A stretch of 64,000 nucleotides of DNA from Saccharopolyspora montiporae (GTDB lineage: Bacteria; Actinomycetota; Actinomycetes; Mycobacteriales; Pseudonocardiaceae): positions 62,001 through 126,000 of the forward strand of contig NZ_JADEYC010000018.1 of the NCBI RefSeq assembly GCF_015209505.1, in the 5' to 3' direction. Below, piece after piece: positions 28,285 through 37,349 of this stretch. A program made the position numbers and the translations under genes. Every line of letters begins with the position of its first letter. Within the stretch, counting starts at the first letter, position 1. The notes beneath the pieces were generated by a model that was given only the letters and a program-made list of their open reading frames with translations, made no database searches and was not told the origin of the DNA.

Positions 28285-29541
28285 GTGGGTGGCATTGCGG
28301 AATCGCTGGACCGGGCCGAGGTGACCGAGCTGCTGGCTCGACTGTCTCCTGTGGACGAGAAGATGCGGCGGGAGTACCCCGGTGCGCCGAGCTCCCGGCA
28401 ACCGGTGCACACCTGCTACGTGCCCGCCGGTGCGATCGGTCCGGACACGGTGCACGACTGGGGCCGGCAGGCACTGGCGGCACTGGACGGGCACCTGCCC
28501 GGACCGACCGAGCTGGCCGCGCTGCTCGACCTCGATCCCGGCACGGCCTCCGCCGTGCACCCGCGGGTGCGGGCGAAGCTGGAGCGCGCCCCGGTCGAGG
28601 ACCTGCGCTTCGACTTCGAGGACGGCTACGGGACACCGGACGACGAGACCGAGGACGCCGATGCCGACCGCACCGCGCGCATCGCGGCGCGGTGGTGCGC
28701 CGGCGGCGGTGGCCCGCAGTTCTTCGGGCCGCGGGTGAAGTCGTTCGACACCCCGCAGCTGCGCGAGCGTTCCGCGCGCACCCTGGACGTCTTCCTCACC
28801 GCGCTGCTGGACGAGGGCGGGGACCTGCCGGACGGGCTGGTCATCACCTTCCCCAAGGTCGTCGATGTCGCGCAGGTCGAGGTGTTCGCCGAACTGCTCG
28901 GCCTGCTCGAAGAGCGGCTGGGCCTGCCGAGCGGGGCGCTGCGCTTCGAGATCCAGGTGGAGACCACCCAGTCCGTCGTGGACGCGGACGGGCGGTTCGC
29001 GCTGCCCGGATTCCTGCGCGCGGGGGCGGGCCGGATCAGCGGCCTGCACTTCGGCACGTACGACTACACGGCCGCGTGCGGGCTGACCGCCCAGCACCAG
29101 CACCTGGCGCACGGAGCCTGCGACTTCGCCCGGAACGCGATGCAGGTCGCCGCAGCCGGGCGCGGGGTGCTCTGCTCGGACGGATCCACCAACGTGCTGC
29201 CGGTCGGCGACCAGGTCGAGCACGGGTGGCGCACGCACTACCGGCTGGTGCGCCGGTCGCTGGCGCACGGCTTCCACCAGAGCTGGGACCTGCACCCGGC
29301 GCAGCTGGTCACCCGCTACGCGGCGGTGTTCGCCGAGTTCCGGGAAGCCGCGGGTCCGCAGGGTGAGCGGCTGGCCGCTTACGTCGGGCAGTCCGATTCG
29401 GCGGTGCTGGACGAGCCGGCCACCGCCCGCGCGCTGGCCGCGACCTTCGTGCGGGCGCTGGACAGCGGGGCCACCGACGCCGCCGAGGTGCAGCGCACGA
29501 CCGGGATCGACGAGGACCGGCTGCGGTCGCTGGCCCGCTGA
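28285..29541 (+). CDS. DUF6986 protein (HpcH/HpaI or citrate-lyase-like fold)
   Basis: 418 residues. Acidic metal-ligand motif LRFDFEDGYG near 112 and the segments VKSFDTPQLRERS, GLVITFPKVVDV, RFEIQVETTQS and HFGTYDYTAACG resemble the CitE/HpcH aldolase superfamily; the Glu in EIQVET and Asp in GTYDY would be the second set of ligands. DUF6986 proteins travel with malate synthase and allantoin genes in actinobacteria; the reaction is unknown, perhaps on a C2/C3 acid. GTG at 28285 follows TGGAGG; an ATG at 28204 lacks a site. Confidence 0.82.
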   Translation: MGGIAESLDRAEVTELLARLSPVDEKMRREYPGAPSSRQPVHTCYVPAGAIGPDTVHDWGRQALAALDGHLPGPTELAALLDLDPGTASAVHPRVRAKLERAPVEDLRFDFEDGYGTPDDETEDADADRTARIAARWCAGGGGPQFFGPRVKSFDTPQLRERSARTLDVFLTALLDEGGDLPDGLVITFPKVVDVAQVEVFAELLGLLEERLGLPSGALRFEIQVETTQSVVDADGRFALPGFLRAGAGRISGLHFGTYDYTAACGLTAQHQHLAHGACDFARNAMQVAAAGRGVLCSDGSTNVLPVGDQVEHGWRTHYRLVRRSLAHGFHQSWDLHPAQLVTRYAAVFAEFREAAGPQGERLAAYVGQSDSAVLDEPATARALAATFVRALDSGATDAAEVQRTTGIDEDRLRSLAR

Positions 29542-29617
29542 ACGCGGCGGTGCCCGGGCTCGCGCTCTGCCAGAATCGTCCGCGGACGGCATCGGCGGAC
29601 CGGACGGGAGCACAACG

Positions 29618-29977
29618 ATGGGCGAGGACTCGGGCGAGCGCGACGCGCTGCGGGCGGTGGCGGATCGGGTGACCGGTGACCAGGTCTTCGGTGAACCGGT
29701 GCGGCAGGGCGGGACGACCCTGCTGCCGGTGGCCGAGGTGCGCTTCGGCGGTGGTCGCGGCGGTGGCGGTGATTCCGGCGGGGGAACCGGTAGCGGCAGC
29801 GGAGCCGGCGGGGTGGCCCGGCCGGTCGGGGCGTTCGCGGTGCGCGAGGACGGTTCCGTGGTCTGGCACCCGGCGGTCAGCGTCAACCGCATCGTGCTCG
29901 GCGGGCAGATCGCCCTGGCGAGCGTGCTGGTCACCGCGGCCCTCGCGTTCGGCTGCCGGCGCCGCAAGCGCTGCTGA
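29618..29977 (+). CDS. GerW/YtfJ-like sporulation family protein
   Basis: 119 residues. VFGEPVRQGGTTLLPVAEVRFGGG is the GerW core, followed by a Gly/Ser-rich loop and ARPVGAFAVREDGSVVWHPAV, then a membrane helix (NRIVLGGQIALASVLVTAAL) and basic C-terminus RRRKRC. ATG at 29618 follows GGGAG. Spore-coat function is known only for the Bacillus family member; in actinomycetes the role is unknown. Appears unrelated to the surrounding catabolic genes. Confidence 0.75.
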   Translation: MGEDSGERDALRAVADRVTGDQVFGEPVRQGGTTLLPVAEVRFGGGRGGGGDSGGGTGSGSGAGGVARPVGAFAVREDGSVVWHPAVSVNRIVLGGQIALASVLVTAALAFGCRRRKRC

Positions 29978-30011
29978 CCGGGTGCGGTCGCCGCGCCGAC
30001 CGGTCGGCGGA

Positions 30012-30803
30012 TCAGCTCCGCGGACCGGTCGGCTTGCGCGCGATGACCACGCCGAAGCTGGTCCAGCGCCCGGCATCGATCCGCAAGGTGGTGGGGTCGC
30101 CGTCCGGGTCGGCCTTGGCGAACGGGTCGTGGCGCGCGAACTCGTCCCACCACGCGGCGGCGTCCGCGGGATGCTCGGCGTGGACCACGTCGAACCCCGC
30201 GTCGGCCACCTGGGCCGCCGTACTGGTCAGGTCGCTGAAGCAGTCGGCCTAGCAGAACTCACCCCGGGTCACGTACGGGCGCAGATCCTCGGGAATCGGG
30301 GCATCCAGGTGCATCGGCTCACCGAGCCCGAACATCCCACCGGGCTTCAGGATCCGGTGGATCTCGCCGAGCGCGTCCCGATAGCCGGCCTCGCCCTGAA
30401 GGCCGCGGATCATTTCCAGCGTCGTGGTGCAGTAGGCGAAGTCGAAGGATTCCGCCGCGAACGGGGTATCGGGGACACCTGCCCGCACCGCGATCACCCG
30501 GTCGGCGACGCCCCACTCGCGTGCGTTGCCTGCGATGTGCTCGACCATCGGGCGACCGTCCTGCCGGTCTTCCCAGGGGTCGAGGGCGAGCGCGGTGACC
30601 CCGTACTCCTTGGCCAGCCAGCAGGTCTGCAATCCCCGGTTGGCGCCCACATCGACCAGCACGGCGCCCGCGCGCAATCCGATTGCCTCGGCCAGGTGCT
30701 CGGCCAGCCGCAATCCGCCGGGCCCGCTGCACTGGGCGTAGATGTGATCCAGATCGGGGTAGGCGGCGGCACGGGTCGCGACCGCGGAGTCCTCGGTGCT
30801 CAT
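30012..30803 (-). pseudogene. SAM-dependent methyltransferase interrupted by an in-frame TAG
   Basis: Without the stop this would be a 263-residue class I methyltransferase: AGAVLVDVGANRGLQTCWLA (SAM loop I), TALALDPWED, RVIAVRAGVPDTPFAAESFDFAYC, HRILKPGGMFGLGEP. TAG at 30249-30251 follows RGEFC; the same frame continues with ADCFSDLTSTAAQVADAGFD to a TGA at 30012, keeping clear methyltransferase C-terminal character (WTSFGVVIARKP). One base change from TGG (Trp) explains it. The first part alone would be 184 residues. Sequencing error cannot be excluded. Start at 30803; in-frame upstream starts exist. Confidence 0.8.
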
Positions 30804-30910
30804 GAGGTCAGCCTGACCCGCACCGGCGTTTCGGGACAATCGGTTTTCCCGCGCGAACGTGCCGGTCACGGCAATGGACGCGTCTTCGGGCCACCGCCTG
30901 CGGCCCGAAA

Positions 30911-30942
30911 AAGGGGACCGCCCGGGATCGGACGGCCCCCTT
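30911..30942 (-). terminator. Intrinsic terminator after the subtilase gene
   Basis: 10-bp stem with one mismatch (30911-30920 with 30933-30942), followed on the minus strand by a run of T (complement of 30906-30912). One of the few classical U-tract terminators in the window. Confidence 0.8.
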
Positions 30943-30962
30943 CGTTCGCAGGTCGGGACGGA

Positions 30963-32021
30963 TCAGGCCGGTGCGCGGACCGCGGCCCCCGCGTCGACGA
31001 TGCCCTTGCCGTACAGCGGGTTGAACACCCCGCGCGCGTCCCCGAGCAGCGGGGTGCGCGCGGAGTCCAGCAGCGCCTGCTCGACGCCGTCGGCGTTCCG
31101 GCCCTGCGCGGTCAGCAGCGCCGCCACACCGGAAACGTGCGGGGCGGCCATCGAGGTGCCCGCCAGCGCGTCGTGGTCCGCGTCGCCGCACTCGCCCGAG
31201 CCCATGCCGCGCGGCACGGTGGACCAGATGTCCTCCTCGCAGCCGCCCAGCGAGGAGCCGCCGGGTCCGGAGACCACGTCGGTGTCCAGCTTGATCCCGA
31301 GGTTGGAGTAGAGCGCCCGGTTCTCCTGCTGGTCGGTGGCGCCCACGCACAGCGCCCCGGACTCGAACGCGGGAGTCGCGCACAGCGGCGCGGTTTCGTT
31401 GCCCGCGGCGGCGACCACGACCACGCCCTTCTCCCGCGCGTACGCGATCGCTTCCTTGGTCTCCGCGGTCAGCCCGAGCAGGGTCAGCGCCTGCGAACCG
31501 GGTAAGGCGCCCACGCTGAGGTTGATCACGTCGGCGCCGTTGTCCGCCGCGTGCCGCACGCCTTGGCCGATCTCGGCGAAGCTGCCCGACCCGTCCTCCA
31601 GGGCCTTGATCGGCATGATCCGCGCGTCCGGGGCCACGCCGGTGACCCCGCCGGAGGCGGCGGCGATGCCGGCCACGTGCGTGCCGTGCACGTCGGCGGG
31701 CTGGCCTTCGCCGTCCGTCCCGCGCCAGTCGCCGTTGCCGCACGGCGCGGGACGGTCACCGCAGCCCACGAAGGTGGCGCCGGGGACCAGCTTGTTCGCC
31801 AGGTCCGGGTGGTCGAGGTCCACGCCGGAGTCGACCACGGCGATCGTCTGGCCGGCGCCGGTGCTGACCGGCCACGCATCGGGGGCGTGCACCTGGTCCA
31901 GGCCCCACTGCTGCGCGGTGGGACCGGGTGCTGCCGGTTCCGGTTCCTCCGCTGCTGCCGCCGGCGCGGCGAGTGCCGAGGCACCCACCAGCGCGGCGGT
32001 GATCAGGACGCGCGTTCGCAT
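30963..32021 (-). CDS. Secreted subtilisin-like (S8) serine protease
   Basis: 352 residues. Signal peptide MRTRVLITAALVGASALAAP with cleavage near AAA-AEE. Catalytic triad: Asp in IAVVDSGVDLDHPDL, His in VHGTHVAGIAAA, Ser in LAGTSMAAPHVSGVAAL; oxyanion Asn in VVVVAAAGNETAP. No C-terminal membrane helix, so it is not the ESX mycosin MycP, and it is released. Cys are paired in number. ATG at 32021 follows GGGAG. Unrelated in function to the flanking purine genes. Confidence 0.93.
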   Translation of the reverse strand: MRTRVLITAALVGASALAAPAAAAEEPEPAAPGPTAQQWGLDQVHAPDAWPVSTGAGQTIAVVDSGVDLDHPDLANKLVPGATFVGCGDRPAPCGNGDWRGTDGEGQPADVHGTHVAGIAAASGGVTGVAPDARIMPIKALEDGSGSFAEIGQGVRHAADNGADVINLSVGALPGSQALTLLGLTAETKEAIAYAREKGVVVVAAAGNETAPLCATPAFESGALCVGATDQQENRALYSNLGIKLDTDVVSGPGGSSLGGCEEDIWSTVPRGMGSGECGDADHDALAGTSMAAPHVSGVAALLTAQGRNADGVEQALLDSARTPLLGDARGVFNPLYGKGIVDAGAAVRAPA

Positions 32022-32162
32022 TGCGTCTCCCAACTTCGGGCATGAGTTCTCGCGATCAACGAACCGGAACGGCAGGCCGTTTCACCTGATCGCGAAATAC
32101 CGCCCGCGGGACCAGGAAATTGCGCCGAATGCAGCAGCAACGACACCGCGCATGCGCGGTGA

Positions 32163-33545
32163 TCAGGCGTTTTCCGGCGTATCGGCCGTTTTCCGGCGAA
32201 ACGCGTTGAACAGCAGGTTGAGCAGCAGCGCCGCGATGCACCCGGTGCTGATACCCGAGTCGAGCACTGTGCGCAGCGAGCTCGGGAAGCTCTCGTAGAA
32301 GCCGGGGGCCACCACCGGCACCAGTCCGATGCCCAGCGCGCCGGCCACGAGCAGCGAGTTGAGCGGATCCCCGAGGTCGGCCCGGCCCAACGTGCGGATG
32401 CCGCTGGCGGCCACCGAGCCGAACAGCACCAGCGCCGCCCCGCCGAGCACCGGCTGCGGGACCAGGGAGACCACCGCGCCGGCCATCGGGAACAGCCCGA
32501 GCAGCACCAGGACGCCGCCGCCGGTGGCCACGACGTATCGGCTGCGCACCCGGGTCAGCGCGACCAGCCCGACGTTCTGCGCGAACGCGCTGCAGGTGAA
32601 TCCGCCGAACACCGCGGCCAGCGCGCTCCCGGCGCCGTCCGCGCGCAGTCCCGCGGCGATCGTGGCCTCATCGGCCGGGCGGTCCACGATCTCGCCGAGC
32701 GCGATCATGTCGGCAGTGCTCTCCATCATGGCCACGAGCATCACGATGCAGATCGAGAGCGTGGCGGTGATGCTGAACGCGGGCGCACCGAGGTCGAACG
32801 GCACGGGCAGGTCGAACAGCGGCGCGGACGCGAACGTCGAGGTGTCCACGTAGCCGGCGGGCCAGGCCACCAGCGAGCCCACGACCAGGCCGATCAGCAG
32901 CGCGATCCGGTTGAGGAATCCTTTCAGGAACCGGTTGAGCAGCAATACCAGCGCGAACGTCGACGCGCCGAGCAGGATCTTGCCCGGCGCCCCGTAGTCG
33001 GGTGCGGATTCGTCCTGGCCGGCGATCCAGCCCACCGCGACCGGCATCAGCGACAATCCGATCAGCGTGATGACGGTGCCGTTGACCACCGGTGGGAAGA
33101 ACCGCACCAGGCGGGAGAAGTACGGGGCGACCAGGAACGCCAGCACCCCGGCGATGAGCACGGACCCGTAGATCACCGATAGCGGGTTCTCCTGGCCGGT
33201 CTGCTGCCCGACGATCGCCAGGATGGGGGCCACGGAGCCGAAGGTGACGCCGTTGACGAACGGGAGCCGGGCGCCCACCCGCCACACGCCCAGCGACTGC
33301 AGCATCGTGGCGATCCCGGCGGTGAACAGGCTCGCGCCGATGAGCAGGGTGAGATCCGTCGGGGGCAGGCCGATGGCCTCGCCGATGATCAGCGGCGGGG
33401 CGACCACCCCGGCGTACATGGCCACCACGTGCTGCACGCCGTAGGCGAGCATGCGCGCGGGCGGTGGGACCTGGTCGACCGGGTGCACGTCAGCGGGTGA
33501 TCCGTTCCGGGTGCCGTGGTTCCGGCGGGTTTTGAACAGCGCCAT
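32163..33545 (-). CDS. NCS2 nucleobase permease (xanthine/urate type)
   Basis: 460 residues with about 12-14 hydrophobic segments. NCS2 signatures: QHVVAMYAGVVAPPLIIGEA in helix 1, the substrate-site Glu in MMESTADMIALGEI, and GGFTCSAFAQNVGLVALTRV (NxG motif). Placed before the uricase operon on the same strand, it probably imports urate or xanthine. ATG at 33545; weak ribosome site CTGGAGC. The 199 bases upstream hold no other gene. Confidence 0.93.
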   Translation of the reverse strand: MALFKTRRNHGTRNGSPADVHPVDQVPPPARMLAYGVQHVVAMYAGVVAPPLIIGEAIGLPPTDLTLLIGASLFTAGIATMLQSLGVWRVGARLPFVNGVTFGSVAPILAIVGQQTGQENPLSVIYGSVLIAGVLAFLVAPYFSRLVRFFPPVVNGTVITLIGLSLMPVAVGWIAGQDESAPDYGAPGKILLGASTFALVLLLNRFLKGFLNRIALLIGLVVGSLVAWPAGYVDTSTFASAPLFDLPVPFDLGAPAFSITATLSICIVMLVAMMESTADMIALGEIVDRPADEATIAAGLRADGAGSALAAVFGGFTCSAFAQNVGLVALTRVRSRYVVATGGGVLVLLGLFPMAGAVVSLVPQPVLGGAALVLFGSVAASGIRTLGRADLGDPLNSLLVAGALGIGLVPVVAPGFYESFPSSLRTVLDSGISTGCIAALLLNLLFNAFRRKTADTPENA

Positions 33546-33744
33546 CGAATGCTCCAGGGCCGCGAGGAGAATGGGAATGCCTGGGCGATAAGGTTGACTT
33601 TTCCCGGTTGTGCCGAAGTTTCCTTCCGTTACCGGGAATTGAAGATCCGTCCGCAGTGGAAATGGTCGTGCGGACCGTTTTTCGGGCAGGATTCATCCGC
33701 CCGCGAACATCCGCGTCCGCGGGTCGGGCCTTTCCGGTGGGTTT

Positions 33745-34635
33745 CTAGAACTCGTCGATGCTGTACCAGGCCGCGGGCTGCGGCTCGGCTTCGTCGCGGG
33801 TGACGATTCCCTCGATCAGCCCGTACGGGCGGTCGGCGGCGTGGAAGACCTCGTTCGCGTTGTCCAGTCCGCAGAACTGGAGGTCCACCGCGAAGTGGTG
33901 CTTGTTCGGCAGGGACAGCCGGACCTCGGCGATCTCCGGGTGCTCGTGCAGCACCGCCTTGCCCATCTCGTAGAGCGTCTGCTGCAGCGCGTAGCTGTGC
34001 GTCTCGGCGAAGGCGGCCAGCAGCCGGGCGCGCACCGATTCGAAACTCTTCGCCCAATCCACGTCGGTGCTGCTGTAGCGCCAGCGCGCGGTGACCGCGG
34101 TGGCCAGCACGCGATCGGAGGTCTCGGCCAGCGTCGTGTACCGGTCCTTCGGGTAGCCGTGGAACTCCGAGCCGGTGGACTTGAGCACCACCAGGTCGCG
34201 CAGCCCGGAGACCACGTGCGCGTGCTCGCCGTCGAAGGTCACCGCGGTGGTGCGCTTCTCGTCGCCGCCGCGGCTGAACGAGTGGTCGTGCCCGGCGCCG
34301 TCGACCTGGATGCGCTCCCAGGCGTGCTCGTCGATGAGGATTCGGGCGCCGGTGATCCCGTCCGCGGTGGAGGTGAAGTGCTTGCCGAGGCGCAGCGCGA
34401 AGTCCTCGATCTCGCCGACCGGAGCCTCGCGGGCGAAGGCGAAGACGGTGTTCTTCTGCGTGTCGGTGGGCAGCACCTTGCTGTTGTCCCCGGTCAGGTG
34501 CGCCGGATCGAGCTCGCCGCGCAGCGCGCTGCTGACGGTGAGGTCCTTGATGCGGTGGCGCGGGGTCGAGCGGTCGACGGCGACGAGCCGCACCTCGGCC
34601 TTGCCGTACTGGTTCGGGCCCATGACGATGCCCAT
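33745..34635 (-). CDS. Urate oxidase (uricase)
   Basis: Oxidises urate to 5-hydroxyisourate without a cofactor. 296 residues, two T-fold domains. Motifs: NQYGKAEVRLV, LPTDTQKNTVFAFA with the catalytic Thr, DHSFSRGG, LKSTGSEFHGYPKDRYTTL, and LPNKHHFAVDL near the end. No peroxisomal-type tail. ATG at 34635 with GGGAGCTG. Its start lies 5 bases after the stop of the HIU hydrolase gene, so operonic. Confidence 0.97.
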   Translation of the reverse strand: MGIVMGPNQYGKAEVRLVAVDRSTPRHRIKDLTVSSALRGELDPAHLTGDNSKVLPTDTQKNTVFAFAREAPVGEIEDFALRLGKHFTSTADGITGARILIDEHAWERIQVDGAGHDHSFSRGGDEKRTTAVTFDGEHAHVVSGLRDLVVLKSTGSEFHGYPKDRYTTLAETSDRVLATAVTARWRYSSTDVDWAKSFESVRARLLAAFAETHSYALQQTLYEMGKAVLHEHPEIAEVRLSLPNKHHFAVDLQFCGLDNANEVFHAADRPYGLIEGIVTRDEAEPQPAAWYSIDEF

Positions 34636-34640
34636 GGTGG

Positions 34641-34970
34641 TCAGCTCCCTCGGTACGTGGAGTAGGCGAACGGGCTCAGCAGCAGCGGAACGTGGTGGTG
34701 CTGGGCCGGATCGGCGATGCGGAAGGTGATCTGCACCTGCGGGTAGAAGGTGTCGGTACCGGTGCGGGCGAAGTACTCCCCGGTGTCGAAGGTGAGTCGG
34801 TAATCGCCCGCGTCCAGCCGGTCCGGCCCGAGGTCGCGGGCCCGGCCGTCGTCATCGGTGGCGGCACGGCCGAGCTCGGCGGACCCGTCCGCGGTCTCCA
34901 GCCGCACCGCGATGCCCGCGGCCGGCCTGCCGACAGCCGCGTCCAGCACGTGCGTGGTCACTGCACTCAT
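34641..34970 (-). CDS. 5-hydroxyisourate hydrolase
   Basis: 109 residues, transthyretin-like fold. THVLDAAVGRPAAGIAV at the start with the active His, RLTFDTGEYF, and the diagnostic C-terminal tetrapeptide YRGS. Acts on the uricase product. ATG at 34970 overlaps the stop of the OHCU decarboxylase gene (ATGA). Confidence 0.97.
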   Translation of the reverse strand: MSAVTTHVLDAAVGRPAAGIAVRLETADGSAELGRAATDDDGRARDLGPDRLDAGDYRLTFDTGEYFARTGTDTFYPQVQITFRIADPAQHHHVPLLLSPFAYSTYRGS

Positions 34971-35491
34971 CGTTGGATCAGCCTCGCCACTCTCAGTCGT
35001 GCGATCTCGCGGAGTTCCCCGGCGACGACGCGCAGTTCGTCGGCCGGGTCGTTGTCCAGGCGCGCGTGCAGGATCTCCAGCAGCTCGGCCCCGCTGCGCC
35101 CGCTGGCGCAGACCAGGTAGACGTGCCCGAACCGCTGCTCGTAGGCCGCGTTGCCGCGGTGCAGCCGCTCGGCGAGGTCCGCGTCGGCGGAGTCCACGCC
35201 GGACTGCTCGCTGCGCGACCAGGTGGCCTCGGTGCCGGACCCCTCCGGGCGGCTGCCGATCCGCGGGTGCGCGGCCAGGGCTTGGTGGATCTCCTGCTCG
35301 GTGAGCTCGGGCGCCGCGGCGTCCGCGGCGCGCTGCACCGCGTCCGCGTCGGGGAACGGGGCGGCCGCGGCGATGTCCTCGGCCCAGCGGGGGATGTCCA
35401 GGCACGAGCGCAGCTGTGCCAGGAGCTCCGCGCGGGGCAGCGCGTTCAGCCCGCCGGGGCCTGCTGCGGTATCGGATGGCGGTGTCGGCAT
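34967..35491 (-). CDS. uraD: OHCU decarboxylase (UraD)
   Basis: Decarboxylates 2-oxo-4-hydroxy-4-carboxy-5-ureidoimidazoline to S-allantoin. 174 residues. The family motifs AAHPRIGSRP with catalytic His and SRSEQSGVDSAD, then RFGHVYLVCASGRS, are all present. First gene of the uraD-HIU hydrolase-uricase operon. ATG at 35491; no strong ribosome site and an untranslated leader of about 85 bases by the promoter call. Confidence 0.95.
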   Translation of the reverse strand: MPTPPSDTAAGPGGLNALPRAELLAQLRSCLDIPRWAEDIAAAAPFPDADAVQRAADAAAPELTEQEIHQALAAHPRIGSRPEGSGTEATWSRSEQSGVDSADADLAERLHRGNAAYEQRFGHVYLVCASGRSGAELLEILHARLDNDPADELRVVAGELREIARLRVARLIQR

Positions 35492-35583
35492 AGCGGTCCA
35501 AACACGGGATCTCCGGGTGACGCAGGCCGTTCTGCGCTGAGCGCGGCGGCGGTGGCGCTGGTCACGAGCTTGTGGTTCGGGAG

Positions 35584-35613
35584 AAGCTACGGGCGAGCGC
35601 CGCAAGGTGTCAA
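35584..35613 (-). promoter_or_regulatory. Promoter of the uraD-uricase operon
   Basis: On the minus strand TTGACA (35613-35608), 18-base spacer, TAGCTT (35589-35584): a near-consensus promoter. The -35 is overlapped by the palindrome at 35610-35624. Confidence 0.7.
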
Positions 35614-35624
35614 CAGTTTGTTGA
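35610..35624. promoter_or_regulatory. Palindromic operator, copy 1
   Basis: TCAACAGTTTGTTGA: TCAACA-N3-TGTTGA. Overlaps the -35 of the uraD operon. A copy differing only in the spacer lies upstream of allB (39014-39028). Placement over promoter elements suggests repression. Confidence 0.7.
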
Positions 35625-35702
35625 AGTATCGGGTCAGCGGGCCTGCGCCGCCACTCGCGGAGGTAACGGGCCGGGCGCGGGACCGCGTGCCGGGCGGACC
35701 GG

Positions 35703-36068
35703 TCAGTCGTCCGCGCCGCTGTCCCGGTTGAGGTAGTTGTAGACCGTGAACCGGCTGACGCCGAGCGCCTTGGCCACCGACTCCACCGATTTGCGCAGCG
35801 TGAACGCCCCGCGCTCCTCCAGCAGGCGCACCGCGCGCTGCTTGTCCGGGCGGGACAGGTCGGGCAACTGCGCGCCGAGCTCGTCCTCCACCTGGACGAT
35901 CATCCGGTCCAGGGCGCTCGTCAGCTCTTCACCCGGCAGCCGGACGGCGACCGCGGGGACACCGTCCCAATACAGCAGCACATCTCCGGCCGCGCGTTCC
36001 GCGAGCGGCACGGTCGTACCGCCGGTGCGGGCGAGCAGCGGGGCGATCGCGGTGGCGAGCGGGTGCAC
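35703..36068 (-). CDS. Small HTH regulator with DauR-type domain
   Basis: 121 residues. C-terminal helix-turn-helix TLRKSVESVAKALGVSRFTVYNYLNR (about 88-115) of the YheO/DauR type; the N-terminal part has no full PAS sensor, so it is about half the length of YheO family members. It is the gene next upstream of the uraD operon on the same strand, which makes it the leading candidate to bind the TCAACA-N3-TGTTGA sites (inference). GTG at 36068; TAGGCT 6 bases upstream fits a leaderless message. Confidence 0.8.
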   Translation of the reverse strand: MHPLATAIAPLLARTGGTTVPLAERAAGDVLLYWDGVPAVAVRLPGEELTSALDRMIVQVEDELGAQLPDLSRPDKQRAVRLLEERGAFTLRKSVESVAKALGVSRFTVYNYLNRDSGADD

Positions 36069-36126
36069 ACCGCGAGCCTAACGCGCCGGTCCGCCTCCCC
36101 CGGACGCGAACGTCGCGCGAGCGGTT

Positions 36127-36375
36127 TTAGCCCTGCGGTCGCTCCACGGTCACCTGCAGGGTGATCCGGTCCGCGTCGGTGCTGAGCACCTCGTCCAGCA
36201 GCTGGGACAGCGCGGGCAGCAGCACCTCGCGACTGCCGGTGACCGAGGTGCCCAGCGGTCCGAAATCCGGTTCGAGCCCGGAGCGCAGCAGCAGATCGCG
36301 CGCGGCCACCGCGTGCGCGGGCGGCTCGCCTTCCCCTTCGAACGGCTCCGTGGTGAACTCGGCGCGCAGGATCAT
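36127..36375 (-). CDS. YkoF/MTH1187-like small protein
   Basis: 82 residues, ferredoxin-like beta-alpha-beta layout: MILRAEFTTEPFEGEGEPP, central LGTSVTGSREVLLPALSQLL, end DRITLQVTVERPQG. Resembles the thiamine-binding YkoF/MTH1187 group; ligand not shown. ATG at 36375 has a strong GGGAGGCC site. Lies upstream of the HTH regulator gene in the same direction, divergent from hyi. Confidence 0.65.
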   Translation of the reverse strand: MILRAEFTTEPFEGEGEPPAHAVAARDLLLRSGLEPDFGPLGTSVTGSREVLLPALSQLLDEVLSTDADRITLQVTVERPQG

Positions 36376-36527
36376 CGTCGGCCTCCCGAGGATGCGACTG
36401 GGTGTGGCGCAAACCTAAACGTACGGGCGCCGCGCGGCGGTCGGCGGTGCGGGCGGGGCGCGTTGACCGGTGCCACCGCGGTGGCTAGGTTCCGCGAGAC
36501 ATCCCGCGAACCGCCACAGGGGGGCCG

Positions 36528-37349
36528 GTGCATCCCGACCGCTTCGACGTCAACCTCTCCGTCCTGTTCACCGAGCTCCCGGTCGAGCGGCGACCGGCGG
36601 CGGCCCGCGCAGCCGGGTTCGACGCGGTCGAGTCCTGGTGGCCGTTCGACCGCCCGGTGCCCGGGGATGCGGAGGTGGACCGGTTCGTGCGGTCGATCAC
36701 CGACGCCGGGGTATCCCTGGTGGTGCTGAACTTCTACGCCGGGGACATGCCCGCGGGCGAGCGCGGAGTGCTGTCCGACCCGGCCCGCGCCCGGGAGTTC
36801 ACCGACAACGCCGACGTGGTCGCCGGTATCGGCGAGCGACTCGGCTGCCGGCTCTTCAACGCGCTGCACGGCACCCGCACCGGCGGCACCCCGGAGCAGC
36901 AGGACGAGCTCGCGGTGCGGTCGCTGCGGTACGCGGCCGAGGCCGTCGGTCGGATCGGCGGGCAGGTGCTTCTGGAGCCGCTCAGCGGTGTGCCCGGGTA
37001 TCCGCTGCGCACCGCGGCCGAGGCGATGGCGCTCGTCGAGCGGGTGCGCGCCACCGGGCTGGACGGCCGGTTGGGCCTGCTCTTCGACCTGTACCACCTG
37101 GTCGTCAACGAGGACGATCCCCGCGCTGCGCTGCAGCGCTGGTCCGCGGACATCGGTCACGTGCAGATCGCCGACGCGCCCGGCAGGCACGAGCCGGGAA
37201 CCGGCGGCATCGACTTCGCGGAGTTCTTCGCGCAGCTGGACGCGGTGGGGTATCCGGGCCGGATCGGCCTGGAGTACCTGCCGACGGGCGCGAGCGCGGA
37301 CGGTTTCGGCTGGCTGCAGCACGTGCCGGCAGGTGGTCGCGCGCGATGA
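36528..37349 (+). CDS. hyi: Hydroxypyruvate isomerase
   Basis: Interconverts hydroxypyruvate and tartronate semialdehyde. 273 residues, TIM barrel. Metal/catalytic motifs: FDVNLSVLFTELP, ESWWPF, LLEPLSGVPGYPL (Glu), LLFDLYHLVVNEDDP, GHVQIADAPGRHEPGTG, GLEYLP. GTG at 36528 follows a G-run; TAGGTT near 36485 could be its -10. Next to glycerate kinase as in glyoxylate-to-glycerate routes. Confidence 0.93.
   Translation: MHPDRFDVNLSVLFTELPVERRPAAARAAGFDAVESWWPFDRPVPGDAEVDRFVRSITDAGVSLVVLNFYAGDMPAGERGVLSDPARAREFTDNADVVAGIGERLGCRLFNALHGTRTGGTPEQQDELAVRSLRYAAEAVGRIGGQVLLEPLSGVPGYPLRTAAEAMALVERVRATGLDGRLGLLFDLYHLVVNEDDPRAALQRWSADIGHVQIADAPGRHEPGTGGIDFAEFFAQLDAVGYPGRIGLEYLPTGASADGFGWLQHVPAGGRAR

Noticed and set aside
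29994..30009. Perfect 16-bp palindrome CGCCGACCGGTCGGCG between converging genes
   Set aside because: No loop for a hairpin terminator and no promoter nearby; likely a chance palindrome in GC-rich DNA.
30249..30251. Pyrrolysine or programmed readthrough at the TAG in the methyltransferase
   Set aside because: No sign of pyrrolysine genes and no conserved context; a TGG-to-TAG mutation or sequencing error is simpler.
30963..32021. Subtilase considered as the ESX mycosin MycP
   Set aside because: It lacks the C-terminal membrane helix and lies 30 kb from the ESX genes; mycP is expected just left of base 1.
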